Source: 73-13 sp035556395
GTDB taxonomy: Bacteria; Actinomycetota; Actinomycetes; Actinomycetales; Microbacteriaceae
Direction of reading: 5' to 3'
DNA: 29,654 bases
NCBI GenBank assembly: GCA_035556395.1
Contig: DATMFB010000259.1
Span: forward strand, 1-29,654
Position 1 is the first letter of the stretch, and each line of letters begins with the position of its first letter. A program made the translations under genes and the position numbers. The notes beneath the pieces are model-generated. The model was not told the origin of the DNA and did no database searches. It saw only the letters and a program-made list of their open reading frames with translations. Below are positions 28,318 to 29,654 of the stretch, piece after piece.

Positions 28318-29046
28318 ATGACCGACCCCGCCGTGCTCAAGGGACTCATCGAAGACCGCTTCGGCGGGTGGAACGCCATCTGGGAGGGCGAGCTGCGCGA
28401 GCGCCCCGAGTACCTGGAGGCGATCGCGCGGCTGCATGCGGCGCCCGAGCGGATCAGCGCCCTGACTCCGCGCATTCGCGCCCTCATCCGACTCGCACTC
28501 GACGCCGCGGTCTCCCATCTGAACGCCGACGGCATGGAACGCGGCATCCGGGAGGCCCTCGACGCGGGCGCGAGCGTGCAGGAGGTCTTCGAGACGCTCA
28601 TGGTCTCCGCGACGATCGGCGTGCACGGCATGAACGCGGATGTGCTCGCCGAGGTGCTCGCCGAGCGCGGGCATCCCGCGATGAGCGCGCCGCTCACGCC
28701 CGCCCAGGTGGGAATCCGCGACGAGTACACCCGTGTCCGGGGCTACTGGCGGGACTTCCTCGATGACACGCTGCGACTCGCACCGGACTTCCTGGAGTCG
28801 TATCTGGCGTTCTCCGGCGCGCCATGGCGCCTCGGCGTCCTGGAGCCCAAGGTGCGCGAGTTGATCTACATCGCGTTCGACACCTCGCCGACCCACATGC
28901 ACCTGACAGGGCTGCGACTCCACATCAACCAGGCGCTCGATCACGGCGCGGCCCCAGAGGAGATCGTCGAGGTGATGGCGCTCGCGGGGTCGATGGGCCT
29001 GCAGTCGCTCGAGGTCGGCGTGCCGATCCTGAGCCGGCTCGCCTAG
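28318..29046 (+). CDS. Tandem carboxymuconolactone-decarboxylase-like (AhpD-fold) protein
   Basis: A 242-residue protein made of two related all-helical units. The first is at residues ~50-112 (PRIRALIRLALDAAVSHLNA, then GIREALDAGASVQEVFETL) and the second at ~178-235 (PKVRELIYIAFDTSPTHMHL, then HINQALDHGAAPEEIVEVM). Each matches the CMD/AhpD helix pattern. Neither has the CxxC of AhpD-type peroxidase partners; there is no cysteine in the whole protein. Histidines (H67, H193, H195, H202, H209) may act instead. So a decarboxylase-like or lyase role is more likely than redox. The start is leaderless-like. The stop codon shares a CTAG palindrome with the convergent permease gene. Confidence 0.85.
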   Translation: MTDPAVLKGLIEDRFGGWNAIWEGELRERPEYLEAIARLHAAPERISALTPRIRALIRLALDAAVSHLNADGMERGIREALDAGASVQEVFETLMVSATIGVHGMNADVLAEVLAERGHPAMSAPLTPAQVGIRDEYTRVRGYWRDFLDDTLRLAPDFLESYLAFSGAPWRLGVLEPKVRELIYIAFDTSPTHMHLTGLRLHINQALDHGAAPEEIVEVMALAGSMGLQSLEVGVPILSRLA

Positions 29047-29654
29047 GCGAGACCGCCGTCGACGGAGCGCACGGGCGGCGACACCTCATCCGGCACGAGG
29101 ACCTCGGTCTCCTCGTTCAGGCTCTCCCCGCGGAAGAAGGGCCGCGAGCCGCGGAAGAACGACCAGACGATCATGAGCACGACCCCGATCGCGAGCGCGC
29201 CGATCCCGATGACGAAGACGCCGCCGATCCCGAAGATGACCGTGTACCCGTAGTCCGGATCGAACATGTCGATCGCGGACAGCACGAACGCGGCCGTGAG
29301 CATGAGCGCGCCGAGCAGCGGGAAGCAGAACCGCAGGATGACGTTGCGGAACGAGGAGAACAGCGTCTTGCGGAAGAACCACACGCAGGAGAAGCCGGTG
29401 ATCGCGTAGTAGAACGCGATCGCGAGCCCGAGCGACAGGATCGTGTCGGACAGGAAGTCCTCGCTGATGATCGTCATGCCGACGTAGAAGACGGTCGAGA
29501 CGATGCCCATCACGATGGTCGAGAACGCCGGCGTCTTGTACTTCGGGTGCACCGTGCCGAACCGCTTGGGGAGCGCCTTGTAGACGGCCATCGCGAGCGT
29601 GCCGCGCGCGGTGGGCAGGATCGTCGTCTGGGTGGACGAGACCGCCGAGACCAT
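29043..29654 (-). CDS. APC-family amino acid permease, C-terminal part (5' end outside window)
   Basis: The last ~203 residues of an amino-acid/polyamine/organocation transporter. SAVSSTQTTILPTARGTLAMA is the segment that in APC permeases precedes the last membrane helices. Four hydrophobic segments follow, at about residues 43-65, 72-94, 104-130 and 136-166, and then a charged cytoplasmic tail. The ATG at the very edge is almost certainly internal, as two thirds of the family's usual ~500 residues are missing. The transported substrate cannot be judged from this part. It ends at CTAG (29043-29046), shared with the convergent CMD-like gene. Confidence 0.88.
   Translation of the reverse strand: MVSAVSSTQTTILPTARGTLAMAVYKALPKRFGTVHPKYKTPAFSTIVMGIVSTVFYVGMTIISEDFLSDTILSLGLAIAFYYAITGFSCVWFFRKTLFSSFRNVILRFCFPLLGALMLTAAFVLSAIDMFDPDYGYTVIFGIGGVFVIGIGALAIGVVLMIVWSFFRGSRPFFRGESLNEETEVLVPDEVSPPVRSVDGGLA

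Noticed and set aside
1..29654. CRISPR array, insertion sequence or prophage
   Set aside because: No regularly spaced repeats, transposase, integrase or phage structural genes were found on either strand.

Overview
The window is very GC-rich, with many GTG starts and long spurious antisense reading frames. It carries F420 biosynthesis genes and a leuCD-murA-plsC-gpsA-ddl-thiL-rsmD-recG-coaD neighbourhood. Together these point to an actinobacterium, most likely a member of the Microbacteriaceae. This placement is inferred from gene content and style, not from a search.

Layout. (1) 1-3000: a leftward hydantoin/dihydropyrimidine operon (nitrilase-fold carbamoylase, then hydantoinase) preceded by a small four-helix-like membrane protein. 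(2) 3011-5557: coenzyme F420 genes, with cofD pointing right and converging on a leftward gene that fuses CofE (gamma-glutamyl ligase) to CofC (guanylyltransferase). The fusion gene is translationally coupled to coaD. (3) 5554-18163: a long housekeeping block of recG, rsmD, thiL, a DUF3515 lipoprotein, ddl, gpsA, plsC, murA, leuD and leuC. It is interrupted between plsC and gpsA by a DUF559 (Vsr-like nuclease fold) gene bracketed by related direct repeats. (4) 18234-19966: an FHA/zinc-ribbon protein, diverging from a small 2TM protein that overlaps a serine esterase. (5) 20035-23150: a LysR regulator diverging from mesX (DUF1852) and mesD, a folate-independent methionine synthase system. A shared terminator and a tRNA-Glu(CTC) follow. 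(6) 23329-29654: a lipoprotein, two diacylglycerol/sphingosine-kinase-like genes, sufS-sufU, a secreted lysozyme-like protein, a tandem carboxymuconolactone-decarboxylase-like protein and the 3' part of an APC permease.

Several patterns run across the window. At least thirteen genes have a TANNNT -10 hexamer placed 6-8 nt before the start codon, as expected for leaderless mRNAs. Three divergent gene pairs share one overlapping, symmetric -10. A dispersed repeat related to CTTCGACTCGCTGCGCTCGC occurs four times. It has been absorbed into the ends of proteins: the LeuC C-terminus, the CofE-CofC N-terminus and the last codons of rsmD.

The items most worth following up are the MesD/MesX module with its regulator and operator, the repeat-bracketed DUF559 cassette that splits the phospholipid operon, the CofE-CofC fusion, and the leaderless/symmetric promoter architecture. 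No CRISPR array, insertion sequence, prophage or rRNA was seen.
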